A stretch of 64,000 nucleotides of DNA from Pseudomonadota bacterium (GCA_018241265.1 JAFEEF010000013.1:124001-188000), one strand, 5' to 3'. Positions 39,082-51,081 are shown, numbered from the stretch's first letter. Notes: generated by a model from the letters alone, not told the origin. A program made the numbers and translations.

Positions 39082-40419
39082 ATGGCCGCTGCAGTCATGG
39101 CTGAGTCGTCGGCTGCCGTCGGCGCGCGCCTCGTGTGGAGCGTCGATGCGCTCGTCCGCGCGGTCGCGGACGCGCTGTCCGCGCGCTTCGGCGCCTGCAC
39201 CGTGCGCGGCGAGATCGTCGCGCTGTCGCGTCCGGGCAGCGGGCACTGCTACTTCAGCCTGCACGACGCCGGCGGCGCAGCGCTGCTCCGCTGCGCCATG
39301 TTTCGTCGCAACGCGGTACTGATCGACTTCGTCCCGCGCGACGGGCAGCTCGTCGAGGTGCGCGGCCGGCTCGCGGTCTACGAGCCGCGCGGCGAGCTGC
39401 AATTCATCGTCGAGGCGATGCGACCGGCCGGCGACGGCGCGCTGCTCGAACGCTTCCTGCGCCTGAAGGCGCGTCTCGAAGCCGAAGGGCTGTTCGATGC
39501 CGCGCGCAAGCGCCCGCTGCCGGCGTTTCCGCGCAGCGTCGGGGTCGTCACGTCGGTCGATGCGGCCGCGCTGCGCGACGTCGCCGCCGCCTTTGCGCGC
39601 CGTGCGCCGCACATACGCGTGATCGTCTATCCGAGTCCTGTGCAGGGGACCGACGCGCCGGCGGCGCTGGTCGACGCGCTGCAGCGCGCGGCACGACGTG
39701 CCGAGGTCGACCTGCTGCTGGTGTGCCGCGGCGGCGGTTCGCTCGAGGATCTCTGGGCTTTCAACGACGAGCGCGTCGTGCGCGCGATCGCCGCGTTGCC
39801 GATGCCTTCGATCAGCGGCGTCGGTCACGAGACCGACGTCACGTTGGCGGACTTCGCCGCCGACGTGCGAGCTGCCACGCCGACCGCAGCGGCCGAGCTC
39901 GCCGCGGTGTCGAACGAGGAGGCCGGTGCACGCCTGGCCGGGCTCGCGTCGCTGCTGCGCCGACGCATCGACGCCGCGCAGGATCGCCATGCGCAGCGCC
40001 TCGACCGCCTCACGCTGAGACTCGCCAAGCCGGCAGAGGTGGTCCGGCTGCGGGGTCGGCGCGTCGAGCGGCTGGCGGAACGGCTGGCGACCGCGACACG
40101 CCATCTCGCTTCAAGGCGCGTTTCGCAGACCGCCGATGTCGGCGCGCGGTTGCAGCGGGCGCTGCAGGCCACCTTGCAGCGCCGCGCGCAGCGGTTGGAG
40201 CTCGTCGCGGCGCGCGCCCGCGCGCTCGATCCGCAGCAGGTGCTGACGCGCGGCTACGCGTGGCTCGGCGGAGCCGACGGCCGCCCTGTCGTGTCGATCG
40301 CGCAGGTCGAGGCGGGCTCGAAGCTCGAAGCCGTGCTGGCCGACGGCCGCGCCGGCGTGCGCGTCATCGACGTTCACCCTGACGCCAGGGCCGGTACCGA
40401 CGTGCGCAGCAAGCGCTGA
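39082..40419 (+). CDS. xseA: Exodeoxyribonuclease VII large subunit
   Basis: A 445-residue nuclease subunit that digests single-stranded DNA with XseB. An N-terminal OB fold ([23 protein letters not shown], about 42-65) is followed by the catalytic domain with [28 protein letters not shown] and [21 protein letters not shown], then a long coiled coil (about 280-385) and the C-terminal [10 protein letters not shown] motif. I prefer the ATG at 39082; another at 39097 is possible. xseB is not seen nearby. Confidence 0.95.
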   Translation: MAAAVMAESSAAVGARLVWSVDALVRAVADALSARFGACTVRGEIVALSRPGSGHCYFSLHDAGGAALLRCAMFRRNAVLIDFVPRDGQLVEVRGRLAVYEPRGELQFIVEAMRPAGDGALLERFLRLKARLEAEGLFDAARKRPLPAFPRSVGVVTSVDAAALRDVAAAFARRAPHIRVIVYPSPVQGTDAPAALVDALQRAARRAEVDLLLVCRGGGSLEDLWAFNDERVVRAIAALPMPSISGVGHETDVTLADFAADVRAATPTAAAELAAVSNEEAGARLAGLASLLRRRIDAAQDRHAQRLDRLTLRLAKPAEVVRLRGRRVERLAERLATATRHLASRRVSQTADVGARLQRALQATLQRRAQRLELVAARARALDPQQVLTRGYAWLGGADGRPVVSIAQVEAGSKLEAVLADGRAGVRVIDVHPDARAGTDVRSKR

Positions 40420-40477
40420 TCAAGCTGCCTACAATCGTTCGGACCCTGTCACCACTGTCATCACCAAGAGGCCTGCG

Positions 40478-41059
40478 ATGGAACACACCCTGCCCCCGTT
40501 GCCGTATGCGCACGACGCCCTGGCGCCCGCACTGAGCAAGGAGACGCTCGAGTACCACCACGACAAGCACCATGCTGCTTACGTGACGAACCTGAACAAC
40601 CTGCAGAAGGGCACCGAGTTCGAGAACATGACGCTCGAAGAGATCGTCAAGAAGTCCTCGGGCGGCGTCTACAACAACGCGGCCCAGGTCTGGAACCACA
40701 CCTTCCTGTGGAACTCGATGAAGCCGGCCGGCGGCGGCGAGCCCAAGGGCGCGCTGCTCACCGCGATCAATGCGAAGTGGGGCTCGTTCGCGGCCTTCAA
40801 GGAAGCGTTCACGAAGAGCGCGGTCGGCAACTTCGGCTCGGGCTGGACCTGGCTCGTGAAGAAGGCCGACGGCAGCGTCGACATCGTCAACACCGGCGCT
40901 GCCGGTACGCCGCTGACGACCGCCGACAAGGCGCTGCTGACGATCGACGTGTGGGAGCACGCCTACTACATCGACTACCGCAACCTGCGTCCGAAGTACG
41001 TCGAGACGTTCCTGACGTCGCTTGCGAACTGGGGCTTCGCAGAGAAGAACTTCGCCTGA
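40478..41059 (+). CDS. sodB: Superoxide dismutase, Fe type
   Basis: A 193-residue cytoplasmic enzyme that dismutates superoxide. All four metal ligands are present: His27, His74, Asp157 and His161 (DVWEHAYY). The pattern [12 protein letters not shown] and GSGWTWLV is that of Fe-SOD more than Mn-SOD. GAGG lies before the ATG; a -10-like TACAAT at 40430 suggests its own promoter. A strong hairpin follows the stop. Confidence 0.96.
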   Translation: MEHTLPPLPYAHDALAPALSKETLEYHHDKHHAAYVTNLNNLQKGTEFENMTLEEIVKKSSGGVYNNAAQVWNHTFLWNSMKPAGGGEPKGALLTAINAKWGSFAAFKEAFTKSAVGNFGSGWTWLVKKADGSVDIVNTGAAGTPLTTADKALLTIDVWEHAYYIDYRNLRPKYVETFLTSLANWGFAEKNFA

Positions 41060-41082
41060 CGAAGCAGTCTCTCCAAAAGAGA

Positions 41083-41116
41083 GAGCGGGCCGGCGTCTTG
41101 CCGGCCCGCTTCGTTT
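41083..41116. terminator. Terminator between sodB and the DUF192 gene
   Basis: GCGGGCCGGC and GCCGGCCCGC form a perfect 10-bp stem with loop GTCTT, followed by TTCGTTTC. It sits between convergent genes. The opposite strand after the stem is TCTCTCTTTTGG, so it can end both transcripts. Confidence 0.88.
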
Positions 41117-41568
41117 CAATGCCCGAACGGCTCGCCCTGCAGCTTGAAGCCCGCCTTGATGCCGCGCTTCGCGAACCAGCCGTCGTTCATCTCGAGCACG
41201 TATCGCACCTCCTTCTCGGAGCAGTGGCCGTCGAGCGTCTGCGGCTTCATCGCCTCGATGTTCACGATGCTGCCGTCGTCGGCGACGAAGGCGACCGACA
41301 GCGGGATCAGCGTGTTCTTCATCCAGAAGCACTGCTGACCGGGCCGTTCGAATACGAACAGCATGCCGTCGTTGGGAGCCATCGACGTGCGAAACATCAG
41401 TCCGATCTCGCGCTCCTCGGCGCTGCGCGCCACTTCGGCGTGGATCAGGTGCATGCCCGCGGTGAGCTGGATCGCGGCAAGCTTCTGAGGGCCCTGCTGC
41501 GCGCCGGCGCCGGCAGCGAAAGCGCACAGCGCCCCTGCGAGCGCCCAGTGTCGTAGGAATGCGGTCAT
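41116..41568 (-). CDS. DUF192-family secreted protein
   Basis: A 150-residue protein with a signal peptide (HWALAGALCAFAAGAGAQ, cleavage near residue 23). The DUF192 core is complete: EVARSAEEREIGLMFRTSM, the FWMKNTLIPLSVAFVADDG strand-helix and a C-terminal VLEMNDGWFAKRGI. It is a small periplasmic beta-barrel family with no agreed function. Convergent with sodB and divergent from icd. Confidence 0.9.
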   Translation of the reverse strand: MTAFLRHWALAGALCAFAAGAGAQQGPQKLAAIQLTAGMHLIHAEVARSAEEREIGLMFRTSMAPNDGMLFVFERPGQQCFWMKNTLIPLSVAFVADDGSIVNIEAMKPQTLDGHCSEKEVRYVLEMNDGWFAKRGIKAGFKLQGEPFGH

Positions 41569-41708
41569 CGGCGGGACGGATAGTGGTGCTCGCCATTATC
41601 GGCGCGTCGCAAGGGCGCGTGCCGTGAGGGCCCATCGTGCGACGGCATGGGCCGAGGCATAGAATCCTTGCGACTTTTCCCATCCGCTCATACCCGGAGT
41701 CCTATCCC

Positions 41709-42962
<1,254 letters not shown>

Positions 42963-42976
42963 ACGCCGTGCTTGGA

Positions 42977-44044
42977 ATGCGTTCTCGCGTCACTGCGGAA
43001 GCGGGCGGTAACCTGCGACCGCAGGCCAAGTCCGCTCATCCAGCCAACAACTTCGACGCCATTCGACTGCTCGGCGCACTCATGGTGCTGGTAAGTCATC
43101 AGTTTGCGTTGTCCGGCCGGCCGGAGCCGCATGTTGCAGGTGACGTTTCCCTCGGCGCTTTGGGGGTGTTGATCTTCTTTTCGATCAGCGGTTACCTCGT
43201 AGCATCGAGCTGGCGCAGCGATCCTTCGTTGCCCAGATTCATCGCAAGGCGGTTGCTGCGCATCTGGCCGGGCTTGGCTGCCTCGGTCGTATTGACCAGC
43301 GCTGTGTATTGGTTTGTAAGTGGGCGGCTGGCTAGTCCCCGCTTCTTAGCGAATCTTCTCTTCGTGAGTGCGGACGGGTCATTCTTTGCATCCAATCCGC
43401 AAGTCAAGATGAATGGATCGTTGTGGACGGTCCAACTTGAGGTTCTGTGCTACATCGCGTTCGCGTGTCTTGGCCGATTCATGGGGCGCAACCTCGAGAC
43501 TGCACTGCTCCTCGTAGCGATACTGGCCGCGCCTGCCTACCTGATGTTCGAGGGTTCGCGACTCGATGCCGGGGCGGTCGTTCCTGGCATACGCCTATTC
43601 CCCTACTTCGCGGCCTTTTTCTTTGCCGGCGCTGCCCAGCTGATCTTCAGGCCGGGGGCTGTCGCAATGGTGGCGATTGTGAGTGCGGGATTGATCCTCC
43701 TGGCTTGTGCCCACATCGCTCTTGGGCTTTGGCTGATCGTTCCGAGCCTGACGATCGCTATCGGGCGACGCTCCTGGCCCATCGTCGCCCGGTTCGGCAG
43801 GTTCGGCGACCTTTCCTATGGCATCTATCTTTGGGCGTGGCCGGTGCAGCAGGCTGAGGTGGGGCTGCTCGGCAAGGACACCCCATACGTGACGCTGCTC
43901 TCAGTATCCCTGCTCTTCGTGGTGCCGATCGCCTGGATGTCATGGCATTTGGTCGAGAAACGCGCGCTCGCACTCAAGCCATCGCGGTTCCGCAATGATC
44001 CTGTGAAGTCTGGCTTTATTCCTGTTGGGGCCAATCAAGTTTGA
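42977..44044 (+). CDS. Acyltransferase 3 (OafA/NodX-like) membrane enzyme
   Basis: A 355-residue protein with about ten membrane segments. The family's first motif is present: NNFDAIRLLGALMVLVSHQF with the catalytic-type His, then LGVLIFFSISGYLVASSW and RRLLRIWPGL. Near the end is SYGIYLWAWPVQQ. Such enzymes O-acetylate surface polysaccharides or lipids from the cytoplasmic side. GC is visibly lower than in icd and codon use differs, so it looks acquired. The ATG at 42977 has only a weak Shine-Dalgarno sequence (TTGGA); a GTG lies at 42968. Confidence 0.85.
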   Translation: MRSRVTAEAGGNLRPQAKSAHPANNFDAIRLLGALMVLVSHQFALSGRPEPHVAGDVSLGALGVLIFFSISGYLVASSWRSDPSLPRFIARRLLRIWPGLAASVVLTSAVYWFVSGRLASPRFLANLLFVSADGSFFASNPQVKMNGSLWTVQLEVLCYIAFACLGRFMGRNLETALLLVAILAAPAYLMFEGSRLDAGAVVPGIRLFPYFAAFFFAGAAQLIFRPGAVAMVAIVSAGLILLACAHIALGLWLIVPSLTIAIGRRSWPIVARFGRFGDLSYGIYLWAWPVQQAEVGLLGKDTPYVTLLSVSLLFVVPIAWMSWHLVEKRALALKPSRFRNDPVKSGFIPVGANQV

Positions 44045-44396
44045 CAGAGACCGATCCGCCCCAGGTGATCTGGTGGCGGCACCAACTGCTCGATAGTGCC
44101 GCTAGCGCCTTCGCGGGCGGCACTGCGAGCGCGGACCCGCCGCCGAACGGCAACGACTGCACGCCAAAGACCTGCCAGCAACCGATGGACATGACCCTTT
44201 AGCCGGCGCGCACAACAAGGCGGATTGCTGGACGCGCGCGGTGCGCTGACTGACCGTGAGCACGAGACCTCCCAATCGTGGGCATGCTGATGCGCGGCAC
44301 GGAGGACCGAAGCGCTGTACGGCAAGCCCGACACAAGCGGGCGGCGCCTGAACCAGCGGAGCCCGCTCTCACCTGCTGCGAGATTGCGGAATTTTC
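44045..44396. other. Unassigned 350-base stretch after the acyltransferase
   Basis: No supported gene. Several frames are open for 50-100 codons because of the high GC, but none resembles a known protein and none has a convincing start signal. Together with the low-GC acyltransferase it may be the scar of an insertion between icd and cspA. Confidence 0.35.
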
Positions 44397-44645
44397 CTAG
44401 CTGGTCTCGCTGCGATCGTCGGATTTCGGAAGCTCGGACACGTCCAGTGAAGAAATGTGCTGCGCCAGTTGGCCCTTCGGTCCCTGGACCAGGTCGAAGC
44501 TGACGCGACCGCCTTGTTTCAGCGTGCGAAAGCCTTCCATCTGGATCGCCGAGAAGTGCGCAAACACGTCTTCGCCACCGGCCTCGGGCTGGATGAACCC
44601 GAAGCCCTTCGCGTCGTTGAACCATTTGACGGTGCCGGTGGCCAT
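44397..44645 (-). CDS. Cold-shock-domain protein (CspA family)
   Basis: An 82-residue protein. [20 protein letters not shown] contains RNP1 (KGFGFI), and DVFAHFSAI is RNP2. The basic domain is followed by a 12-residue acidic tail ([13 protein letters not shown]). Binds single-stranded RNA and DNA as a chaperone. It is divergent from clpS, the arrangement found in many Burkholderiales. A good promoter lies 32-61 bases upstream of the start. Confidence 0.94.
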   Translation of the reverse strand: MATGTVKWFNDAKGFGFIQPEAGGEDVFAHFSAIQMEGFRTLKQGGRVSFDLVQGPKGQLAQHISSLDVSELPKSDDRSETS

Positions 44646-44676
44646 GGTGTTGCTCCCGAGTCAGTGGCGGCGTGAA

Positions 44677-44706
44677 ATTTTGGCGCCCGCCGAAATCCGA
44701 TGTCAA
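44677..44706 (-). promoter_or_regulatory. Promoter of the cold-shock gene
   Basis: Read on the minus strand: TTGACA (44706-44701, a perfect -35), an 18-base spacer, and CAAAAT (44682-44677, four of six -10 bases). The implied leader is about 25-30 bases. Confidence 0.65.
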
Positions 44707-44893
44707 GAATGGTGAACCCCGCCCCGCGGCGGGGCATCGCCGCGCCGGACCGTGGCGCCGGGCGGCTAAACGGCACCCGAACGGGGACGCCGCGGGCGCT
44801 CGGCCAAGCTCCCTCCTCTTGTGGAATATCCCTCGGGAGCAATATGCAAACGCATGAAACGCACGAGCCCCAACTCGATAGAATGAACCGACC

Positions 44894-45250
44894 ATGCCCG
44901 ACGACCAGCCACCACCGCAACCGCCGCTCGTCACCCGGCCTCGGCACGATGACGGGCAGGGTGCGGTCGTCGCCGAGCGCAAGACGGCGAAAGTCGAGCC
45001 GCCCCGGATGTACCAGGTGGTGATGCTCAACGACGACTACACGCCGATGGAGTTCGTCGTGCTGGTCCTGCAGGAATATTTCAAACGCGACCTAGAGACC
45101 GCGACCCAGATCATGCTGAAGATCCACCATGACGGGCGCGGAGTCTGCGGCGTCTACTCGAAAGACGTGGCCGCGACGAAGGTCGAGCTGGTGCTGGCCG
45201 CCGCCCGGCGCGGAGGTCACCCGCTCCAATGCATTATGGAGGCCGCATGA
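44894..45250 (+). CDS. clpS: ClpS N-end rule adaptor
   Basis: A 118-residue adaptor that hands N-degron substrates to ClpA. After a disordered Pro-rich tail (1-36) comes the core: [20 protein letters not shown] with the binding-pocket Asn-Asp-Asp, then [20 protein letters not shown]. The stop overlaps the clpA start by four bases. Confidence 0.96.
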   Translation: MPDDQPPPQPPLVTRPRHDDGQGAVVAERKTAKVEPPRMYQVVMLNDDYTPMEFVVLVLQEYFKRDLETATQIMLKIHHDGRGVCGVYSKDVAATKVELVLAAARRGGHPLQCIMEAA

Positions 45251-47550
45251 TTGCCCAGGAACTAGAAGTCAGCCTGCACATGGCGTTCGTCGAGGCGCGC
45301 CAGCAGCGCCACGAGTTCATCACGGTCGAGCACCTCCTGATGGCGCTGCTCGACAACCCGTCCGCTGCCGAGGTGCTGCGCGCCTGCTCCGCCAACATCG
45401 ACGATCTGCGCAAGAGCCTGGCCGGCTTCATCAAGGAGAACACGCCGACGGTCGGCGGGTCGGATGAAGTCGACACGCAGCCGACGCTCGGCTTCCAGCG
45501 CGTGATCCAGCGCGCGATCATGCATGTGCAGTCCACCGGCAGCGGCAAGAAGGAAGTGACCGGCGCGAATGTGCTGGTCGCGATCTTCGGCGAGAAGGAT
45601 TCGCACGCCGTCTACTACCTCCACCAGCAGGGCGTGACGCGTCTGGACGTCGTCAACTTCATCGCGCACGGCATCAAGAAGAGCGATCCGCCGGAGCCCG
45701 CCAAGCCGAGCGAGAACAACGGCAACGGCGAGGGCGACAAGGAAGAGGGCGAAGGCAAGGGCTCGCCGCTCGACCAGTTCACGCAGAACCTCAACCAGCT
45801 TGCGCGCGACGGCAAGATCGATCCGCTGATCGGCCGCGAGCACGAGGTCGAGCGCGTGATCCAGATCCTGTGCCGCCGGCGCAAGAACAACCCGCTGCTG
45901 GTCGGCGAGGCCGGCGTCGGCAAGACCGCGATCGCCGAAGGCCTGGCCTGGCGCATCACGCAGGCCGAGGTGCCCGAGGTGCTGGCCAATTCCGTCGTGT
46001 ATGCGCTCGACATGGGCGCGCTGCTCGCCGGCACCAAGTACCGCGGCGACTTCGAGCAGCGCCTGAAGGGCGTGCTGAAGCACTTGAAGGACCAGCCGAA
46101 CGCGATCCTCTTCATCGACGAGATCCACACGCTGATCGGCGCGGGTGCCGCATCGGGCGGTACGCTCGACGCCAGCAATCTGCTGAAGCCGGCGCTCAGC
46201 TCGGGCGCGATGAAATGCATCGGCGCGACGACCTTCACCGAATACCGCGGCATCTTCGAGAAGGACGCGGCGCTGTCGCGGCGCTTCCAGAAGATCGACG
46301 TGATCGAACCGTCGGTCGAGCAGACCGTCGAGATCCTCAAGGGCCTGAAGTCGCGCTTCGAAGAGCACCACAGCGTCAAGTACGCGCTCGGCGCGCTGCA
46401 GGCGGCCGCGGAGCTGTCGGCCAAGTTCATCAACGACCGGCACCTGCCCGACAAGGCGATCGACGTGATCGACGAGGCCGGCGCGGCGCAGCGCATTCTG
46501 CCCAAGAGCAAGCAGAAGAAGACGATCACGCGCAGCGAGGTCGAAGAGATCGTCGCGAAGATCGCGCGCATCCCGCCCGCCAGCGTGTCGAACGACGACC
46601 GCAGCAAGCTGCAGACGCTGGAACGCGACCTGAACAGCGTCGTGTTCGGCCAGGAGCCGGCGATCGAGGCGTTGTCCGCCGCGATCAAGATGGCGCGCTC
46701 CGGCCTCGGCCGTCCGGACAAGCCGATCGGCTCGTTCCTGTTCAGCGGCCCGACCGGCGTCGGCAAGACCGAGGTGGCACGCCAGCTCGCCTACATCCTC
46801 GGCATCGAGCTGATCCGCTTCGACATGAGCGAGTACATGGAGCGCCATGCGGTCAGCCGGCTGATCGGCGCGCCTCCGGGGTACGTCGGTTTCGACCAGG
46901 GCGGGCTGCTCACCGAGGCGATCAGCAAGAAGCCGCATGCGGTGCTGCTGCTGGACGAAATCGAGAAGGCGCATCCGGACGTCTTCAACGTGCTGCTGCA
47001 GGTGATGGACCACGGCACGCTGACGGACAACAACGGGCGCAAGGCCGACTTCCGCAGCGTCATCATCATCATGACGACGAACGCCGGCGCCGAGACGATG
47101 AACAAGGCGACGATAGGCTTCACGACGTCGCGCGAATCCGGCGACGAGATGGCCGACATCAAGCGGCTGTTCACGCCGGAGTTCCGCAACCGTCTCGATG
47201 CGATCGTCAGCTTCCGTGCGCTCGACGAAGAGATCATCCTGCGCGTGGTCGACAAGTTCCTGCTGCAGCTCGAAGGCCAGTTGGCGGAGAAGAAGGTCGA
47301 AGTCACCTTCACCGATGGCCTGCGCAAGGTGCTCGCGAAGAAGGGCTTCGATCCGCTGATGGGCGCGCGGCCGATGCAGCGCCTGATCCAGGACACGATC
47401 CGGCGGGCACTGGCCGACGAACTGCTGTTCGGCCGGTTGGTCGAAGGCGGCCGCCTGACCGTCGACGTCGACGACGAGGGCAAGCCGGTGCTCGACATCC
47501 AGCCGAGCAAGCGCAGCGACAAGCCGAAGGCCGAGCCGGCGACGGCGTAG
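45247..47550 (+). CDS. clpA: ATP-dependent Clp protease ATP-binding subunit ClpA
   Basis: A 767-residue AAA+ unfoldase that feeds ClpP. N-domain repeats (1-145, [20 protein letters not shown]), first Walker [10 protein letters not shown] from residue 220, second GPTGVGKTE from residue 501, and a D2 C-terminal small domain. The IGF-type ClpP-binding loop is seen as KATIGFTTS. The chosen ATG at 45247 overlaps clpS; an earlier in-frame codon at 45229 is unlikely. A strong terminator follows. Confidence 0.97.
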   Translation: MIAQELEVSLHMAFVEARQQRHEFITVEHLLMALLDNPSAAEVLRACSANIDDLRKSLAGFIKENTPTVGGSDEVDTQPTLGFQRVIQRAIMHVQSTGSGKKEVTGANVLVAIFGEKDSHAVYYLHQQGVTRLDVVNFIAHGIKKSDPPEPAKPSENNGNGEGDKEEGEGKGSPLDQFTQNLNQLARDGKIDPLIGREHEVERVIQILCRRRKNNPLLVGEAGVGKTAIAEGLAWRITQAEVPEVLANSVVYALDMGALLAGTKYRGDFEQRLKGVLKHLKDQPNAILFIDEIHTLIGAGAASGGTLDASNLLKPALSSGAMKCIGATTFTEYRGIFEKDAALSRRFQKIDVIEPSVEQTVEILKGLKSRFEEHHSVKYALGALQAAAELSAKFINDRHLPDKAIDVIDEAGAAQRILPKSKQKKTITRSEVEEIVAKIARIPPASVSNDDRSKLQTLERDLNSVVFGQEPAIEALSAAIKMARSGLGRPDKPIGSFLFSGPTGVGKTEVARQLAYILGIELIRFDMSEYMERHAVSRLIGAPPGYVGFDQGGLLTEAISKKPHAVLLLDEIEKAHPDVFNVLLQVMDHGTLTDNNGRKADFRSVIIIMTTNAGAETMNKATIGFTTSRESGDEMADIKRLFTPEFRNRLDAIVSFRALDEEIILRVVDKFLLQLEGQLAEKKVEVTFTDGLRKVLAKKGFDPLMGARPMQRLIQDTIRRALADELLFGRLVEGGRLTVDVDDEGKPVLDIQPSKRSDKPKAEPATA

Positions 47551-47564
47551 GGCGTTCGATCGGA

Positions 47565-47593
47565 ACGGGGCTCGCGAGAGCCCCGTTTTCTTG
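47565..47593. terminator. Terminator after clpA
   Basis: AACGGGGCTC and GAGCCCCGTT form a perfect 10-bp stem with a GCGA loop, followed by TTCTT. It lies 15 bases past clpA and 12 bases before the stop of convergent mtfA. Confidence 0.9.
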
Positions 47594-47604
47594 GCAGCGA
47601 TCGA

Positions 47605-48375
47605 TCAGGCGCGCGCCGCCGGGTCCTGCCGGTAGTAGCCGACGAACAGATCGTAGAGCGGCGCATGCTCGTCCTTCAGATCGAGCGGCGCGACGAAGAA
47701 CGTTTCGGAGGCGACGGCGAAGAACTCGTCGACGCCGGTCGCGCCATACGGATCGAGCAAGGTGTAGCCGCCGCCGTCGACGCGCTTGCAGAAGCGCGCG
47801 TACTGCGCCTCCATCACCATCGCCCAATGCGCCATCGCCGCACGGCCGGCCAGCGGCGGCATGCCGTCGGCCGCGCCGTTCTGCATGTCGAGCACGTGCG
47901 CGAACTCGTGGATCACGACGTTGTAGCCCCAGTCGGCGGAGGTGCCGGCGCCGGCCACGTCGTGCCACGACAGCATGATCGGGCCGCCCTGCATCGCCTC
48001 GCCGGCGAGCTCTTCCTCGTACTCGTGGACGATGCCGTGCTCGTCGGTGACCTCTCGTTCCGCCACGACCGCATCGGCATGCACGACGATGCCGACGAAG
48101 CCGTCGTAGGCCTCGAGGCCGAGCCGCAGCACCGGCAGGCAGGCTTGCGCGGCGATCGCGACCGCCATCGCATCGTCGACTTCCAGGCCGTGCGCGCCGC
48201 TGAATTCCTTGCGGTCGAGGAACAGCGCCGACAGGCGGCGCAGTTCGATCACGTCCTCGTCGCTGCGCCAACCGAGGAACGGAAAGTGCGCCAAGGTCTC
48301 CTGCCACAGCGCATCGGGAATGGCGCGCCGCTCGAGCGCGCGCGACTCGCGCCAGCGCGACCACCAGCCGCTCAT
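47605..48375 (-). CDS. mtfA: MtfA-like zinc metallopeptidase (M90)
   Basis: A 256-residue protein. The zinc motif HEFAH is at 156-160 (NVVIHEFAHVLDMQNG), with the downstream acidic ligand in VDEFFAVASETFF. These match MtfA, which in E. coli binds the Mlc repressor and has aminopeptidase activity, linking it to glucose PTS control. Whether that role holds in a betaproteobacterium is open. The ATG overlaps lpxH by four bases. It is the last gene of the minus-strand set. Confidence 0.9.
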   Translation of the reverse strand: MSGWWSRWRESRALERRAIPDALWQETLAHFPFLGWRSDEDVIELRRLSALFLDRKEFSGAHGLEVDDAMAVAIAAQACLPVLRLGLEAYDGFVGIVVHADAVVAEREVTDEHGIVHEYEEELAGEAMQGGPIMLSWHDVAGAGTSADWGYNVVIHEFAHVLDMQNGAADGMPPLAGRAAMAHWAMVMEAQYARFCKRVDGGGYTLLDPYGATGVDEFFAVASETFFVAPLDLKDEHAPLYDLFVGYYRQDPAARA

Positions 48376-49163
48376 CGCGGCGCCGAGGCTTGCGCGAGCG
48401 GCAGGCGCGACAGGCCGCCGGCCTGCCAACGCAGCACCTCGGCGCGTTCCGGCGCGCCATGGTCCAGCGACCAGTCCGACAGCACATGGCGCCGGTGCGC
48501 CGCGTCGAGATCCTCGTCGCCCGGCCGATGGGTGTGGCCGTGGATCAGCGCCGGTGCCCGTGCCGCAGCCAGCCACGCGAGCATCGTCGCGCGATCGGCG
48601 TCGAACCATTGCGAAGGCGGCCGGCCCGCTTGATAGCGTTCGCTCTCGGTGCGCATGGCGCGTGCCATCGCGCGGCGCTCGGCGATCGGACGTGCCAGCG
48701 CCGCCGCCTGCCAGGCGGGATGGCGCACCGTGCGCCGTACCTGCTGGTAGGCGACGTCGTCGATGCACAGCGCATCGCCATGCGACAGCAGCATGCGCTG
48801 CCCGAACGCGATCAGCAGGGTCGGGTCCGCGAGGCCGTTCATGCCGGCCGCTTCGAGCGCGTCCCGGCCGAACAGGAAGTCGCGGTTGCCGACCATGAAG
48901 CCCAGCCAGCGCCGTGCGGACGCTGCGCGCAGCACGGCGATGCAGCGCGCCTCGAACTCGGCATCGCGCGCATCGTCGCCGACCCAGGCTTCGAACAGAT
49001 CGCCGAGGATGAAGACCGCATCGGCCGGCGTCGAGACCAGGTAGTCGCGCCAGGCGTCGAACGCGCGCGGCGTGTCTTCGGCCAGGTGCAGGTCGCTGAT
49101 GAAGTCGATCGTCGACCAGGCCGGCGGCGCCGCCAGCTCGCGCGGCTCGACGGCGGTCGCCAT
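48372..49163 (-). CDS. lpxH: UDP-2,3-diacylglucosamine diphosphatase
   Basis: A 263-residue calcineurin-like phosphoesterase of lipid A synthesis. All metal motifs are seen: ISDLHL (Asp24, His26), LGDLFEAWVGDD (Asp55), GNRD (Asn93), LSHGD (His128) and HGHTHRP near residue 210. Membrane-associated, cleaving UDP-diacylglucosamine to lipid X. It lies 11 bases after ppiB and overlaps mtfA. Confidence 0.95.
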   Translation of the reverse strand: MATAVEPRELAAPPAWSTIDFISDLHLAEDTPRAFDAWRDYLVSTPADAVFILGDLFEAWVGDDARDAEFEARCIAVLRAASARRWLGFMVGNRDFLFGRDALEAAGMNGLADPTLLIAFGQRMLLSHGDALCIDDVAYQQVRRTVRHPAWQAAALARPIAERRAMARAMRTESERYQAGRPPSQWFDADRATMLAWLAAARAPALIHGHTHRPGDEDLDAAHRRHVLSDWSLDHGAPERAEVLRWQAGGLSRLPLAQASAPR

Positions 49164-49174
49164 GGAGGCGACGC

Positions 49175-49675
49175 TCAGGCGGCGCGCGATGCGCGCACGA
49201 TCACGACGTCGTCGATCGGCACGTCGCCGTGGCCCATCCGGTTGCCGGTCTTGACCTTCTCGATCGCGTCGACGACCTCGGTGCCCGAGACGACCTTGCC
49301 GAACACGGCATAGCCCCAGCCGTCCTGCGAGCGGTCGTTGTCGAGGAAGGCGTTGTTCGTCGTGTTGATGAAGAACTGGCAGGTCGCCGAATGCGGTACC
49401 GACGTGCGCGCCATCGCCAGCGTGTAGTGCTGGTTCTTCAGGCCGTTCTTGGCCTCGTTCTGGATCGGCGGTTGCGTCGGCTTCTGCTTCATGCCGGGCT
49501 CGAAGCCGCCGCCCTGGATCATGAAGTTCGGGATCACGCGATGGAACACCGTGCCGTCGTAGTGGCCGGCATCCACGTAGGCGAGGAAGTTCCTCGTCGA
49601 CTCGGGCGCCTTGGCGTCGTCGAGTTCGATGCGGATCGTGCCCTTGCTGGTTTCGAGATCGACTTGCGTACCCAT
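49175..49675 (-). CDS. ppiB: Peptidyl-prolyl isomerase B, cytoplasmic cyclophilin
   Basis: A 166-residue cyclophilin without a signal peptide. [20 protein letters not shown] holds the catalytic Arg/Phe region; [12 protein letters not shown] and [19 protein letters not shown] follow. It starts one base after the stop of the periplasmic paralogue, so the two are co-translated and arose by tandem duplication. Confidence 0.95.
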   Translation of the reverse strand: MGTQVDLETSKGTIRIELDDAKAPESTRNFLAYVDAGHYDGTVFHRVIPNFMIQGGGFEPGMKQKPTQPPIQNEAKNGLKNQHYTLAMARTSVPHSATCQFFINTTNNAFLDNDRSQDGWGYAVFGKVVSGTEVVDAIEKVKTGNRMGHGDVPIDDVVIVRASRAA

Positions 49676-49676
49676 G

Positions 49677-50246
49677 TCACTTCTCCACGGTGGCCTTCTT
49701 GATGATCACGGCGTCTTTCGGCACGTCGTCGTAGGGTCCGACGCTGCCGGTGGGCATGTGCTGGATCTTGTCCACCACGTCCATGCCCGAGACGACCTTG
49801 CCGAACACCGCATAGCCGTTGCCGTCGCGCGCGTTGGCGGCGTTCAGGAACGCGTTGTCCTTGACGTTGATGAAGAACTGCGCGGTCGCCGAGTTCGGAT
49901 CGCCGGTGCGCGCCATCGCCACCGTGCCGCGGTCGTTCGTCAGGCCGTTCTTCGCTTCGAGCGGGATCGGCGCGCGTACCGGCTTTTCCTTCAGGTCGGG
50001 CGTCATGCCGCCGCCCTGGATCATGAAGTTCGGGATCACGCGATGGAACACCGTGCCGTCGTAGTGCCCGGCCTTCACGTACTGCAGGAAGTTGTCGACG
50101 GTCTTCGGCGCCTTGGCGGCGTCGAGCGCGATGACGATGTCGCCGGCCGAGGTGGCGAGGCGCACGTTCTGCGCCCAGGCCGTCGCCGCGAGCGGCAGCG
50201 CGATGAGCAGGGCCGCGGCATGGCGGGCGAGGGTGGGGAATTTCAT
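49677..50246 (-). CDS. ppiA: Peptidyl-prolyl isomerase A, periplasmic cyclophilin
   Basis: A 189-residue cyclophilin with a signal peptide ([21 protein letters not shown], cleavage near residue 25). The mature part is close to the ppiB product: [20 protein letters not shown] and [12 protein letters not shown]. It would catalyse proline isomerisation in exported proteins. It follows the TPR gene by 44 bases. Confidence 0.94.
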   Translation of the reverse strand: MKFPTLARHAAALLIALPLAATAWAQNVRLATSAGDIVIALDAAKAPKTVDNFLQYVKAGHYDGTVFHRVIPNFMIQGGGMTPDLKEKPVRAPIPLEAKNGLTNDRGTVAMARTGDPNSATAQFFINVKDNAFLNAANARDGNGYAVFGKVVSGMDVVDKIQHMPTGSVGPYDDVPKDAVIIKKATVEK

Positions 50247-50290
50247 CTTCGCGGAACTCCGGTGGGTGACATCGGCAAAGGCTGCGCGGA

Positions 50291-50857
50291 TCAGCGGGCG
50301 ACCGCACTGGCGGCGCCCGCTGCGGGCTTGCGGGCCAGCAACTCGCGCAGCAAGGTCAGCTTGGCCGGCACGGCGGCATTGTTCGGCTCCAGCGTGCCGG
50401 CGCGGGCATAGGCGCGCCGCGCCAGCATGACGTAGACGTCGCCGAGGTTCTCGTAGGCCATGCCGAAGTTGGGGTTGGCGCGCAATGCCTGATCGAGCTG
50501 CGCGCGTGCCGCATCGTAGTCGCCGCGTGCCGCGTACAAGGTCGCGAGGTTGTTGTACGGTTCGGGCAGCTCGGGGTAGTCCTCGGTGAGCTGGCGGAAC
50601 ACGTCGATCGCGTCGCCTTCGCGCTTCGCGTCGGCCAGGACCACGCCTTTCAGGAAGCGCATCGATGCATCCTTGGGATGCGTCGCCAGGTAGGCATCGG
50701 CCTTCTGCAACGCTGCGTCGGCCTGGCCCGCGGCCTGCAAACGCTGGACGTCGGCCAGGTCGTCTGCGCGTGCGAACCCGACGGCGGCCAAGAGCAGCGC
50801 GAGAGCGGCGAGACGGCCCGAAGGCAGCAGGGAAGTCGGCGTGGAAGGAGGAATCAT
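50291..50857 (-). CDS. Secreted TPR protein
   Basis: A 188-residue protein with a signal peptide ([19 protein letters not shown]) and about three TPR units ([60 protein letters not shown]). No catalytic domain. First gene of the TPR-ppiA-ppiB-lpxH-mtfA set; TPR genes of this kind are commonly found before ppi genes in Burkholderiales. Divergent from cysS. Confidence 0.82.
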   Translation of the reverse strand: MIPPSTPTSLLPSGRLAALALLLAAVGFARADDLADVQRLQAAGQADAALQKADAYLATHPKDASMRFLKGVVLADAKREGDAIDVFRQLTEDYPELPEPYNNLATLYAARGDYDAARAQLDQALRANPNFGMAYENLGDVYVMLARRAYARAGTLEPNNAAVPAKLTLLRELLARKPAAGAASAVAR

Positions 50858-51081
50858 CGGCGTCCGTGGTCACGGAGCGGGGCCTCGAGCGCGCCGGCGC
50901 GTAACGCCGCGCTACTCGGTGCCTTGCGGCCGACAGGGCCGCTATACTGAAATCGATTGTAGTGCAGGGCTTCCGGGCCAGGGCCGACGCGTCCGATCCG
51001 GGTCCCTGCCGACGGCTCTCCCGGCTTCCACAAGAACCGCCCGCGCGACGAGCTGCGACGGGCCTGCTTTCGCTTCGGCCC

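Noticed and set aside
44045-44396. Transposase remnant between the acyltransferase and cspA
   Set aside because: Frames on both strands were read; none shows a transposase motif or terminal inverted repeats.
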